From the NCBI GenBank assembly GCA_918026815.1, contig CAKJVC010000065.1, positions 372,001 through 436,000 on the forward strand: a DNA stretch of 64,000 nt. The letters are read 5' to 3'. This DNA comes from Chalara sp. BL73 (Eukaryota > Ascomycota > Leotiomycetes > Helotiales). Position numbers and translations under genes: made by a program. The notes beneath the pieces are model-generated. The model was not told where the DNA came from. It saw nothing but the letters and a program-made list of their open reading frames with translations, and did no database searches. Below, in pieces: positions 1 through 9,747 of the stretch. How positions within the stretch are numbered: position 1 is the stretch's first letter; the number at the start of each line of letters is the position of its first letter.

Positions 1-1
1 C

Positions 2-499
2 CTCGGCGGAGTTTCCCATTTGCGCAAAAGGAAGCCTGACTGGTTCTATTGCCCGGAAATTGTGAACATCGACTATATTCCGTCGTTGGAAAATCTCTTT
101 GGTAGCCCTCGGGGTGCATCCATACTGCTTCGGGGAAGGGTACTAGACGACGTGAAGATTGTGTACAGCTCAAATTCTGACTTCGAGATAAAACTTCCTG
201 TAGGGGAGGTTTCGGAATTCCATATCGACGGGGATCTGGAGCTTACTGAAGTATTAAGTGAGGACGGCACACGCGCTATGTTAGTAAAGAGAAGAGGTGA
301 CATCGACAGGAAATGCGAGGTAGAACAACAGCAATTCTCCGTAGTACGGAACCTATACTGCCTGTTGTTGGAACGACATACTGCGTTAGTGTTAGCCCTA
401 GTAGCCCTGGAGGGAAAGCTCTATGAGCGACTTGGACTCTGTGTATTACGTAAGAATAACATTGATTCATGGAGGGACATGGAGCTAACGTTAGTCTAA
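2..499 (+). CDS. C-terminal end of a HET-domain-type protein (partial, runs off left edge)
   Basis: The reading frame is open from the window edge to a TAA at 497-499, and there is no ATG near its start, so this is the 3' part of a gene beginning to the left. The visible ~165 residues hold a beta-rich stretch, then a region (around 330-480) resembling the tail of fungal HET proteins: a 'CLLLER' segment, then 'YERLGLC', then a final acidic/hydrophobic 'MELTLV'. In that family the pattern 'lhCLvl ... YeRiG ... e.tiv' closes the protein. The HET catalytic-like N-terminal domain itself is not in the window. HET proteins act in vegetative incompatibility. Family assignment rests on the tail pattern only, so an unrelated protein is possible. 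Confidence 0.5.
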   Translation, partial: LGGVSHLRKRKPDWFYCPEIVNIDYIPSLENLFGSPRGASILLRGRVLDDVKIVYSSNSDFEIKLPVGEVSEFHIDGDLELTEVLSEDGTRAMLVKRRGDIDRKCEVEQQQFSVVRNLYCLLLERHTALVLALVALEGKLYERLGLCVLRKNNIDSWRDMELTLV

Positions 500-616
500 T
501 TCTCCAACTTTCATAACAGAAATTTCATGCTACTCCTCTTCTCACCTTCGCGCAATGTGCCTGTCAAATTTGTCAAAGAAACCAACTCCAGGAAATATTA
601 ACTCTAAGCTATTTTC

Positions 617-998
617 ATGGCAAGTCGAAAAGAAAGTAACTAGCTCGACAACTACGAACGAGAAAACAAACGTCAAACCTAAGGCCTGCGTCTCGAGAAA
701 GCCGGAAAACGACGCCAACTTAATCGCAGCAGGAAGAATCCGACAAAAAAAAATTCCATCGCGGCCACGGCGGAGCGTTGGTGACGACAGAGCCCACAGC
801 TTGCTCGCCCGGGAACAGATCATCAAAGCAGGATTTCTTCCGCCGCATCGTATTATGCCGCTTATCCGCTCTCGAAATCACAGCCAGTCGGCCGCTCTTG
901 AAGAGCGAGATGCGGAGGTAGATCGAAGCGACCAGCACGCGGACAAGAAGCGATAGCGCGTCCGCAAGACAGAACAGCAGGCTGCTGCAGAGATAGAT
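617..998 (-). pseudogene. Truncated second copy of the membrane-protein gene at 6.6-7.8 kb
   Basis: About 380 bp here match 7321-7706 closely in the same orientation, covering the first membrane segments and the loop of that protein. The copy carries an A-rich tract at about 745-755 that shifts the frame, so the membrane protein cannot be read through. Differences such as actac/accac and cctaagg/cccaagg are C-to-T in this copy relative to the other, as RIP would produce. At 998 the homology stops exactly where a sequence resembling an LTR start begins. The longer minus-strand frame reaching 1205 simply runs into that LTR-like sequence. The copy is non-functional. Confidence 0.7.
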
Positions 999-1030
999 GT
1001 GACAACTCAAGCCGAACAGGGATCTCCGAT
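998..1030 (+). repeat. 5' tip of an LTR (same family as 8.3, 14.0, 33.9 and 34.7 kb)
   Basis: The sequence begins TGTGACAACTCAAG and continues with CGAACAGGGATCTC, matching the start of the LTR family seen at 33937 (plus) and, in reverse, at 8282-8697, 13957-14176 and 34681-34876. It marks the breakpoint of the truncated membrane-protein copy. After about 30 bp the similarity is lost. Confidence 0.55.
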
Positions 1031-1205
1031 GAAGGTGGAGAGCAATGCGGAAGCTTTGGGTATCTCGGCCCTCGTACGGAACAATTCGCGATAGGGTCAA
1101 TCTTCTATTACATGATCCGTGGTTACGAGCCCTACAATAACGAGTGGTTTGGGGAACGCCACGGATCGGTAATTGTCGACCTCTTTCAGAAAATGATGTT
1201 CCCAA

Positions 1206-1903
1206 AAACAGGTGATAACAAAGTCGATATTATAATATGAAGTTGCTGGCATAGAGAATACAATTCAATCCAGCGTTTATCGGCGACAGTGGAATTGCTG
1301 GATTGTGTTGACAGCAGTAAATCAATGGTCATAATAAAAGAAAACTATAAAGCAAAGCAAGGAGAGTGCAAGCAACTTGTGGCAAATAGACTTTTGGATA
1401 TAGTAAAAAGAAATAAAGGATGAAACCTTTCTAGAGCGAGGACTTTTTCAGCTTTATCGAAACTAGACCCCAGGAATTCCATGCAAATCATGCCAAGGTC
1501 AATCTCCTCCTGACTCTACCTCGTAAATAAATATCAGTCTTATTTTTTCTTTATAAACCTTACATAATCCGATAGATTTGGTCCGAACTAAGCCTAGACT
1601 TATCAGCAACACTTTTGTGAGAGAAAGCCAAAGCCATATAAAAAAAGTGTCTGGTCAATCTGGCGAACCAAAAGAACTTTAATTGTATACGAATATACTA
1701 AATATCTCCACTTTTACTACTCTTCTTACTTTTTACGCGCATTATTATTTTGCTTAGACACTGTGTGGTATTGCCGAACGCGGCATAGTTAGGTTCAGCC
1801 ACAATTGTCTCGCTCACTCGAACTTCCTTCCTTAACCTTTCTTCCCCAACCTTCCACTTTTCTGTACAGTTCAACTCCTCAACATTGATACTGATCTTAG
1901 ACC
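1206..1903. other. AT-rich stretch without a recognisable gene
   Basis: There is no supported gene here. A pyrimidine-rich tract at about 1800-1880 (runs of cttcctt, ccttccac) resembles a fungal core promoter or 5' UTR and precedes the short ORF at 1904. Confidence 0.5.
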
Positions 1904-2179
1904 ATGGCAAAGCAACATATACCTGAGATGACAGAAGAACTTCGCGTAGCTATCCGTTATAATACAGTCGATGTTCCTGGTTTGTCAAGTAAAAGAGCGC
2001 AACAGGTCGCTGACGACGTCGCCGAATCGAAGCTGGACAGACACTTTAGCTACAAGCAGGATTTCATCCATTGTCCGCCAGATTTCGATACCGAGATTTC
2101 AAAATCGGTTCGGATTTTATGTAATTTCAACGTGCGCGACCGTCACTCTGAAGTTGACGGCATCCCAACACAGTTCTGA
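1904..2179 (+). CDS. Small hypothetical protein, 91 aa
   Basis: An ATG in good context (accATGGC) follows a C/T-rich tract typical of fungal 5' UTRs and opens a 91-residue frame ending at a TGA. The product is hydrophilic with mixed charge. It has no signal peptide, membrane segment or motif that I recognise. It could be a real small gene, the first exon of something longer, or chance. No neighbour suggests a function. Confidence 0.25.
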   Translation: MAKQHIPEMTEELRVAIRYNTVDVPGLSSKRAQQVADDVAESKLDRHFSYKQDFIHCPPDFDTEISKSVRILCNFNVRDRHSEVDGIPTQF

Positions 2180-2673
2180 AAGGTTAATTACGGCAACAAA
2201 CAATCAGCGTAAGTTATAGCGAGCCCTTTATTTGCTAGTATTTAACACTTACTCTCCTTACGCGGCTCCCAAGAGCTGAGTCGTCGTCATTGGTAATGGC
2301 TTACGCACTCCTCTTGCATATAAGAAGAGCTTGTTTCCTGTATGTAGAAAACTTCAGAGATCAATCGTTCATTGCATACTTTGTGAACTTCCTGGATCGA
2401 TACAGACTCTGCGGCTCGACCTTGTCCTGCGCTATCTGCGGGATACATCCATGAACCCTTGTTGGATGCTTGCTTACAGTGTATCAGTCATTCAAATGAA
2501 AGTCACAAGTTTTGTGGATATGCATACCACAAACCTTGGAGGTGAAATCATATCATGTGACCGTATCACGGCGGTAAATCTCGGGCAGAAAGTTTATCCG
2601 ATCCGAGACTCTACTGACCAGCAATCCGGAGATTATTCTTCCTTTTTTTTTTTATAAGTACGCCTGCCCCAGC

Positions 2674-3737
2674 ATGTCTGACAATAACCAAGCACGCAAC
2701 ATGATCCCAGTTGACTCTACAATCTCAAATTTCTTTGCTTCACATACTAAAGCTACACAACAAGAGTGCAATGAGCGGGCAACCGCTCTTATTGGAGCCC
2801 AGGTCATGCCAACCGCTATCCAAGGCGCCTTTAGCTATACAGTTGTAGGCGGATCTCCTGCTAGGCTTGTCCAATTTCGAACCCCAGACTCAGATCTTGA
2901 CATGGACCTCCTTCATCTTGCTCGCTCAATCCATGGAAGTGTCATTGCTAGGTCTGTTCGCCATGGTTATACTGGACATTCTGAGCCTCTTTCGGTTTAT
3001 ATTATTGAGAAGCTGCCAGGAATCACGTACATGGAATCGTGTATTGTGAATGATGCAAACGAAATCCTCTCTCCTGAAGAGTTTCAGCGGCAAAAAAACA
3101 CTATTGTTGATTTTGCGCGGTATTGTAGATCCTGCGTTGTATCAGATAACATACTCTAACCAACGTCCTTCCTAGCTTCTTTGCTGCGTCCTGGAAAAAC
3201 CCACAGCCGATGGACACTCGCTCTATCCAAGATACCTTTGCTGGCAAGCTCCAGTTGCTCGCCCAAAACCTGCCTCTTCGCTTTTCTGCATCGGTGTCTC
3301 AACTTCGAAACAACTTTATATTACTCTTCTCCGAAGGATATCCTGGTGTCCTGACTCACGGCGATTTAAGCGAGATGAACTTTCTTGTTAACCCAGAAAC
3401 GGGCCACCTTACGGGCGTTATTGATTGGGCCGAGGCTGATATCCTACCGTTTGGGTGCGCGTTATGGGGGCTAGAGAACGTGTTAGGGTTTATGGATATG
3501 GATGGGTGGCACTACTTTGATAATTACAAGGGACTAGAAGACCTTTTTTGGCGGACATTCAACGACACTGTTAGCGAGGATTTAGGGGAAAAAAGGAGAA
3601 TAATAAATATTGCTAGAAAGATTGGTATTTTGTTTCGGTACGGTTTCCGCTGGGATAAAGATTCACGGCAGAGGATTATAACTGAAGGGGATGTGGGCAT
3701 GAAGTACTTGGACGCTTTTATTAGTCAAAGAGTATAG
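2674..3737 (+). CDS. APH/choline-kinase-fold phosphotransferase
   Basis: Two exons, 2674-3119 and 3176-3737, are joined across a 56-nt intron (GT at 3120, CTAAC branch site near 3156, AG at 3174-3175) and give 335 aa in frame. The join restores the family's 'DFARFFAASW' segment. The kinase-like core is clear: an HGDL...N Brenner motif at about residue 210 (nt 3357) and an 'IDWAEA' metal-binding aspartate about 20 residues later. This is the fungal branch of PF01636. These proteins transfer phosphate from ATP to small molecules or sugars, and the substrate cannot be told from sequence. No signal peptide is seen, so a cytosolic location is likely. The ORF is complete, and stands alone beside decayed genes. 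Despite the family name, antibiotic resistance should not be inferred. Confidence 0.85.
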
Positions 3738-3869
3738 TAACAATTCGTTGCATTGAAATAAAAAAACCTATCAAGAACGAAGAACGAGTGACCTGGTCAG
3801 AACATTGCTTAACAGAAACCAGTCCAAAGCATCCTGAGCAAAAGTTACGAATATAGACTTGCAGATTAT

Positions 3870-4460
3870 TCAGAAAATCCCGGCTTCTTTAAGAACCATC
3901 CTCAGTTCATAAACATCGGGAAGAGGCTTGCTGTCCTGAAAGATACGATAATTGCCATTCTTTATAAACGTCATTTCCTTTGCAAGAGATAACTCCATCT
4001 TTCTCTTCAAAGCGCCACCCAGTAACTCTGGAGATGCGCCTATAACTGGCTTCAGATTCTCTGAGCATGACTGTACCGGCCTCTTTTCCTAGGACAAACT
4101 CGGCGTGCTTCTCCTGTGGTTCATTACTGAGGACTTGAAGACCGAGCAGATTCTCAAGATTATTGGATCGGAGGTATTGAATTATGCCGTGGAAAAATTC
4201 AGGCTTGGCGTCCACCATATCGAATGGAGGACGTTCGCGATATTCATACGCAACAAACCGGCCGTCACCGGCGAGGGCAAACATGTGACTGCGAATGTCC
4301 TCCAGATTGACTTCCTCGATATCGGTCGGCTTAGTCCAACAGCCAGATGGCTCCTGCACAATCTTGCCCAACATGACCATGTCTCGTTCAAGCTTGAAGT
4401 GTCCGTGGATCAGGTGCAGTCCGAATTTCGTCTGAATCTTCTGCTAAAGCGGGACGGAGA
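3870..4460 (-). pseudogene. Truncated, frameshifted fungal gene of unknown function
   Basis: The minus strand reads a coherent protein from about 4460 to 3960, with natural composition ('GDGRFVAYEYRERPP', 'LQVLSNEP', 'EFVLG'). The frame is closed upstream by a TAG just where the next, oppositely oriented remnant starts. Near 3965 a one-base indel throws it out of frame; the expected C-terminus ('SKPLPDV...LKEAG') continues in the neighbouring frame to a TGA at 3870-3872. I recognise the layout as an uncharacterised fungal family in which a basic start is followed by this C-terminal half, but I have no name or function for it. The N-terminal half is missing. Confidence 0.55.
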
Positions 4461-4548
4461 AAAGGTTGCGTTGCCGTGAAAGTATCTCTTTGCTATAGTC
4501 CTGAGAAGTGTAATCACAGGTTTGGGTTGAGCTGACGGTTCTCGGCAG

Positions 4549-5650
4549 AATATCGTCATGTCAGTCGGATGGAGTCTGGATGGGAGGCCAGAGATCCAGA
4601 TGAGCATGAAAAGAGATGCTGCCAAAAGAATGCATAAATCACGGAACAGGTGAGATCTGAATGCCCCTCCCAGTTATTCCAAACGGTGGTTCCAGCTGAC
4701 CAATCTTCCGAACAGGCCAGAGCGCCCAATGTTCGAGACGACGACCGGTCTACCGCTCCTCTTCAATCCGATCTTGTTCTTTCTCGCCATTGCGCTAGCC
4801 AGTGGCGCGTTCAAGCATTACCAAACGGCTGACGAAATCTTTGCTCTCGAAACCCCAGAGTACGATGATCACTGGATCTTGGAATGGGCCGATGAAATGC
4901 AGGACGTACCTGTTTTCCACACCATGTTGTGCGACAGCCCTTCTGGAAAGATCCAAAAGTCCGGCCTATGTTCTAGATAGCTGACGAGTGCAGCCCAGCG
5001 GGCCAGGTTTAAAAATATCACCGTCCATGATACCAGACGTGAGGCACTCGTTAAAGCTAATGGTAAGTCCCTTTACGTCTCCCGGATCCAATTGGCTGAC
5101 TTGAGTAAGCGAACGGCTATTCGGCTGCGGAACTGATGAAGTTTGCTGGGCAATCAGGTGCCAAATTGTTCCAAGCATTCTATATGGCTAAAGGAGGCGT
5201 AGATGGGCAAAACAGCTGTCTGAATCAGCTGCTTCGGAAGGACCATATCGGAAGCTTTCGTGGGATCACGTTGCAATGCAACCCTGAACTTTTGCAGTCG
5301 CTGCCTGCGCAAATGCAGTATGAACTCGAACGCCGGCCGGATTTCGTTGCCTTCGAAGAACAGATTGAAGATCTTACTGAGGAGATGAAGATTACTGATG
5401 AAGAGGCCAGTCAAGAACTTCCAGTTCAACGGCACAAACTATATAAAGAACGACAGCGACTTACTTCGGAAGAGCTGAAGAGGCGCCGCCAAAGCTAGCC
5501 TCGAAATCACCTGTCCCATGGTACTCATGAACCTAACCAAGGCGATCACTGCCGCACCTTCTTTAAGCGTATCCGCCACATGATGCCTGAACGTGACCGC
5601 TTAGCAAGTACCCTGTTCCTACCAGTTGCGCACAGCAGATTCGGAAGTTA
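4549..5650 (+). pseudogene. DUF3435 protein (tyrosine-recombinase-like, Starship 'captain' type), decayed
   Basis: One frame carries the catalytic half of a DUF3435 protein. In order: 'GWSLDGRPEI', 'LLFNPILFFLAIALASGAF', then 'HDTRREALVKAN' with the conserved Arg. A 47-nt intron follows (5063-5109, GTAAGT, GCTGAC branch), then 'GYSAAELMKFAGQ', 'FYMAKGGVDG' with a candidate catalytic Tyr, and a coiled, charged tail ending in 'RIRHMMPERDRLA'. The frame is interrupted by TAG at 4978-4980 and TAG at 5496-5498, with coding homology continuing after both. A 67-nt intron (4482-4548) may precede the first block, but the N-terminal half is absent and the sequence runs into the opposite-strand remnant at 3870-4460. 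In fungi DUF3435 tyrosine recombinases mobilise Starship elements. Confidence 0.8.
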
Positions 5651-6549
5651 GTCAGTCCCTTTCCGTTTTTACTTTCACTCTATTCCCCGCTAACACGAAC
5701 TCTTTGCGTATATTGGTACTCCTGTTGCTGACCGAGGGCGAAGAGGTCGTCGATGTTGGTTATGGCGAAGGTACTACATTCTGTTTCTGCTGACTTGCCG
5801 AACTGCACGGTGGCGGGAAGAGCAGAGGTAGAATGTAGAGCAATATTGACGGGCGAGAGTCGGGGGACAGCTTGGGATGGGCTGCCAGCTCACAGCTTGG
5901 CGATCGAGGGAAGGAAAAGCGTCAGCGGGGTAGGGTTAGGAGAAAACTGCTCTAAGAGACTGTATTCTTAGCATGTAAACGACAAACAGGGGATGTTGAA
6001 TGTTGATAGGACGTAGAAAGGAGCTTGATTGATTGAAGCCTGAGGAGTATTGCGTAATTGAGGGACATGTGGCCGTGTAGGTGCAGAGAAGATTGCCGCC
6101 GTGGCAGCCTCACAGTCGATCTTGTGGTATGGCCTAGGGATCGGATCAGGTGGCTGTGCAGCTAGGGTAGCTGTGTGCATATATGAAATCGTTACACAGG
6201 CCATTTTGAGGCATAAGAATAATCGAACGGTTGTAAAATTTACGGGTATTATCCTCTAAGCTACAGTACTGTAAAACAAACGACTCTTTAATATTAACTA
6301 CTTTACACTGTCGACTTCCTGAACGCTTACACATTCTAAAAATAAGGGCGGAAAAGGCCCTTCCAAGTGGGAGAAAAAAGCTGTTGAAGTGATTGTATTG
6401 ATTCCTATCTAGAGGCATAACAGGAACGATATATGATCCCAGGGAAACTTTGCCTAACAGTTTTACTCTCTAATTCTTGACGGTAAAACTGTTGCACGAA
6501 ATAAATAAATCGGTAAATAACTAGGTAAATAAATAAAAAGACCATTTCT
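5651..6549. other. No recognisable gene
   Basis: Only short open frames occur here (for example 5753-5971), with no recognisable motif. Composition turns AT-rich after 6200, just downstream of the membrane-protein gene on the minus strand. Confidence 0.4.
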
Positions 6550-7805
6550 TTACCCAAATACCCCCGTCCAATCTGGGTTTATAGTCCCCATCGCATCGTA
6601 GATAAAGGCGTACCACAAAACAGAAACTGCCACGTTGACCAAAAACACACATAAACAGGTAAAGGCTAGAGAATTTACCATGCCCGTCTCTTTCTCAGCC
6701 CTAGTCTTTTGGACTTCCCGGAGATGGGATATTTTTCTTGATCCCAAACTGTTCTATTGATAAGGAGAACTCTTGGGATTGCTGGGCAGCGCTCACACAC
6801 CCACAACATCAGCCACAGAAAAAGGTAAAGGAGGACAAACCAACAAATCAGCCCCTGTGGAATATAATACCACTGGTCAAAAGACGATAGCTTCGCTGCA
6901 GGAATTTGCCTGCGCAGCTTCTGGGGTCGCGCAGCAAAGCAAAACATACATTTCAGCCAAGTCCAAGACAGAGTTTGCATTGGAAGCCAGCGATCCAAAA
7001 CTTGCCACTTGCAAAAATGCCTGATAAGGAAATAGGCAGGAATGAATAGGCCTGTGACCGCTATGAAAATGGCCCAAAATATATAGATCCAGTCCAAGAT
7101 ATTGGATTCTAAAATTGTCGGAGCAGTGGCGAGCCAAACCTGAATAGCCAGCAACAGCATTAATGCAAGATACGCTAAAGATGTCAAGGCAAAAACTGCA
7201 GCTTCAAACTGTTCGAAGCGTACTACAAGAGTGTAGACTCGAAAGCGAAATCCCTGGGCCTCAATTGGCTGATTCTCGACTTTGGTGTACCTTAGAACTT
7301 CGGATATGGACTTGTCTTCCTCGTGGAAAGACGAGAGGAAAGTAACCAGCTCGACAACCACGAACGAGAAGACAAACGTCAAACCCAAGGCCTGCGTCCC
7401 GGGAAGGCCGGAAAACGACGCCAACTTAATCGCAGCAGGGAGGGTGCCGACAAGAAAGAAGATCCATCGCGGCCACGGCGGAGCGTTGGTGACGACAGAG
7501 CCCTCAGCGTGCTCGCTCGAGAGCGGATCATCGAAGCAGGATTTCTTCCGCCGCATCGTATTATGCCGCTCATCCGCCCTCGAAATCACAGCCAGCCGAC
7601 CGCTCTTGAAGAGCGAGATGCGGAGGTAGCTCGAAGCGACCAGCACGCGGACGAGAAGCGATAGCGCGTCCGCAAGACAGAACAGCGGGCTGCTGCAGAG
7701 ATAGATTCGATACCGGCTGGCAACGCCGCAGAGGCGGCCCGAGGGCTGAGCCATGGAGCTCAGGCTTAGTGAAAGCAAGATCCACATCACTACGTGCCAC
7801 GACAC
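6550..7805 (-). CDS. Polytopic fungal membrane protein (uncharacterised), possibly frameshifted at its 3' end
   Basis: A 376-codon frame runs 7805-6675, with plausible starts at ATG 7787 or ATG 7754. It holds about six hydrophobic segments: two near the N-terminus, one around 7340, a pair around 7050-7180 and one around 6800. A basic loop ('MRRKKSC') lies between the first two. It stops at TAA just after 'RLGLRKRRAW'. The overlapping frame then supplies a seventh hydrophobic helix and a 'NPDWTGVFG' terminus typical of this kind of fungal protein, ending at 6550. A one-base frameshift near 6678, or a missed intron, would join them. A 52-nt GT..AG candidate (6678-6627) exists but leaves the wrong frame. 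Function unknown. A truncated copy lies at 617-998. Confidence 0.6.
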
Positions 7806-8281
7806 GGGAGAGGATGCGGGGTCGAGCGGTGGTGAGGCTCCTGGTTATTGTTATTATTAGTCTTGCCTTAGTGGATAAACTGACGGTTGCCTACTTTCTA
7901 TCAGGAGCGGCATTTGATATATATTCAATAGACGTATATTTGTATACCTGTTGAAGGAAGTGAAAAACCGGTGATTTGATTATGGACTGAATGCTGCAAG
8001 TTGAATGCTTTTTGGGAATTGAAAAAGATTCCACCGTGCGACGTATAAACTGGTCTAGGGGTTTAAGTCATACTATGAATTTTCATGTGGCCAATCTTTA
8101 AACGAAAACGATTTGGGAGCCTATAATGCGTGGGTTGGGTTGGGATAAGCTGCGCCCCAAGTAAATGAATACAAAAATCCAGAAATTGAACAGAGTTGTT
8201 TCTAAAAAGCCTTGTTATCGCCAGCGATCACGGTTATATCAACCATGACATCATATAGGCTAACTCAGCCACAGTAATCAT
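7806..8281. other. No recognisable gene
   Basis: This is AT-rich intergenic sequence between the membrane-protein gene and the LTR at 8282. No supported ORF or RNA gene. Confidence 0.4.
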
Positions 8282-8697
8282 TGTCACGGCCCTGGCCCTA
8301 TCGCTTAGAGCTTGGCCCCTGATATCACAGGGCTCGGACTTTTAGAGCTTGGCGACCGACACCACAGGCCTCGCCTACAATGGCCCCTGGCCGGCCTCCT
8401 GTATATAAAACGCTGCTTTCCTTCCCTTCTTCTATCTATAGCTTGTTCATTTAGTTATTGTCACGGTACTAGCATATATACCTAGTACACAATCGGTTCC
8501 CGACCAATTATTCTCGTCTTTTGTTCATGGCGCAGGTGGAGCCATGACAGGTCGGCTAAGTAAGCCATGTAACTAGTACTAAGGGTTACGTGCTAAGCTG
8601 GTTATGACAGTTATAACAATTGACAGTCGTTCACACCTTTGAGTCCTTCTCCCTGAGATCTACGGATCGAGATCCCTGTTCGCCTTGAGTTGATACA
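8282..8697 (-). repeat. Solo LTR interrupted by a smaller element
   Basis: This matches the LTRs at 13957-14176 and 34681-34876. Shared blocks are TGTCACGGCCCTGGCC..., 'TATAAA(A/G)CGCTGCTTTCC(TT)CCC', 'AACAATTGACAGTCGTTCA' and 'GAGATCTACGGATCGAGATCCCTGTTCGCC'. It ends ...TTGATACA. In sense orientation (minus) it begins TGTATCAACTC and ends GTGACA. A 151-bp element (8459-8609) sits inside it. No target-site duplication is visible at the outer ends. Confidence 0.8.
8459..8609. mobile_element. 151-bp TG..CA element nested in an LTR, 5-bp target duplication GTTAT
   Basis: Compared with the uninterrupted LTR copies (ttagttattacaattg, ttggttataacaattg), this copy reads ...AGTTAT-[TGTCACGG...GGTTATGACA]-GTTATAACAATTG. 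The insert begins TGTCA and ends TGACA, a 5-bp terminal inverted repeat, and is flanked by GTTAT at 8454-8458 and 8610-8614. TG..CA ends with a 5-bp duplication fit a solo LTR of a second family. A MITE is the alternative. Confidence 0.7.
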
Positions 8698-9532
8698 CAA
8701 GGAACTAGCAAAAGCGTAGTTAATAGCTACTACGCCTTTTGCTACGTGATAGATATCCGACAGACAGTTTGTAATTACAAAAATACTGTGTGTTGTTGTG
8801 CACGTGAATTTAACAGGGCGTAGCAGAGAGTGTACTGGAGCTCGTAGAACTGTAGGACAATACAGCTAAAGTGGTTGAATTAGTAACGTCCGTCCCTGTG
8901 TAGCGAAAAACCCTATGTGCCGGAAAAAATGATAGGTACTTTGAGTTTGAGAGTCCTAAAATCTACACACACATAGATATCTATTATATATTTATATAAG
9001 CTGTATTCTATAACCACTTTTAAACACTCTGAACTCCTCCTTCACCATTATACGAGAAATCGTCAATAGCCTTGTGGTTGCTGTGGCGTGCAAATTCATA
9101 CAAGGTCGCCACACGGATCAATACTTCAAATCAAACGACTAACTACATTTATTAGCGGCTCCGCATGCCCTATAATAGTTACGCCGTGTGCTGTAATTTT
9201 ACTCATGTCGTTATTTGGCAAGCTAACTTAACTACACTAACTGAGGCTGTTCAGCTGATGTAAGGCACCACGCGTGGGCTTGACTGTCAACACCAGCACC
9301 TGCAGGTCAGCGACTGCCATCGATGCTTATGACAGATCTTCTGACTCTAGTACCTACAGTACAACTTACAACTCGTGATCATCTTGCCGTACTATATATA
9401 GAGCAATCTATTAAGATTCTAAAAACCGAGTGGCAATTATCAACTACAATAAAGTCACGCGCTCCCCTTGAACCCTCTATGAAATAGAGATAAAAAGAAA
9501 AAGAGATATTATATAAAGACCACAATATAAAG
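8698..9532. other. LTR-derived and AT-rich sequence, no gene
   Basis: A block at about 8705-8765 (caaaagcgtagttaatagctactacgcc... to gatatccgaca) nearly repeats 9652-9703, so it is another LTR 3' end. The rest is AT-rich with no coding sequence. Confidence 0.5.
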
Positions 9533-9710
9533 TGTCGGCATACCATCCATGTCGGCACGTGACATGCGGGGCATGCCCGCACACTTCCATAGCCGTAGAG
9601 TAGAATCTTAGTAGAACAATCAATCATAATCAAGGAACCATAATCACACCAGCAAGAGCGTAGTCAATAGCTACTACGCCTTTTGCTACGTGATAGATAT
9701 CCTACGGAAC
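9533..9710 (+). repeat. LTR-like element flanked by the direct repeat CAATATAAAG
   Basis: It starts TGTCGGCATACC and contains the block 'AGCAAGAGCGTAGTCAATAGCTACTACGCCTTTTGCTACG', shared in diverged form with 8705-8765 and 48190-48240 (a proven solo LTR). CAATATAAAG occurs at 9523-9532 and 9711-9720, a longer duplication than the 5 bp expected for an LTR. The flanks are AT-rich, so part of the match may be chance. Confidence 0.5.
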
Positions 9711-9747
9711 CAATATAAAGTTTACTATATATAAAGTTTACTATATA

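Noticed and set aside
4105..4479. Plus-strand ORF of 124 codons as the 5' exon of the DUF3435 gene
   Set aside because: Its sequence does not match DUF3435, while the opposite strand reads a natural protein over the same bases.
6627..6678. 52-nt intron to join the two frames of the membrane-protein gene
   Set aside because: Its length leaves the downstream helix and 'WTGVFG' terminus out of frame, so a frameshift is the better explanation.
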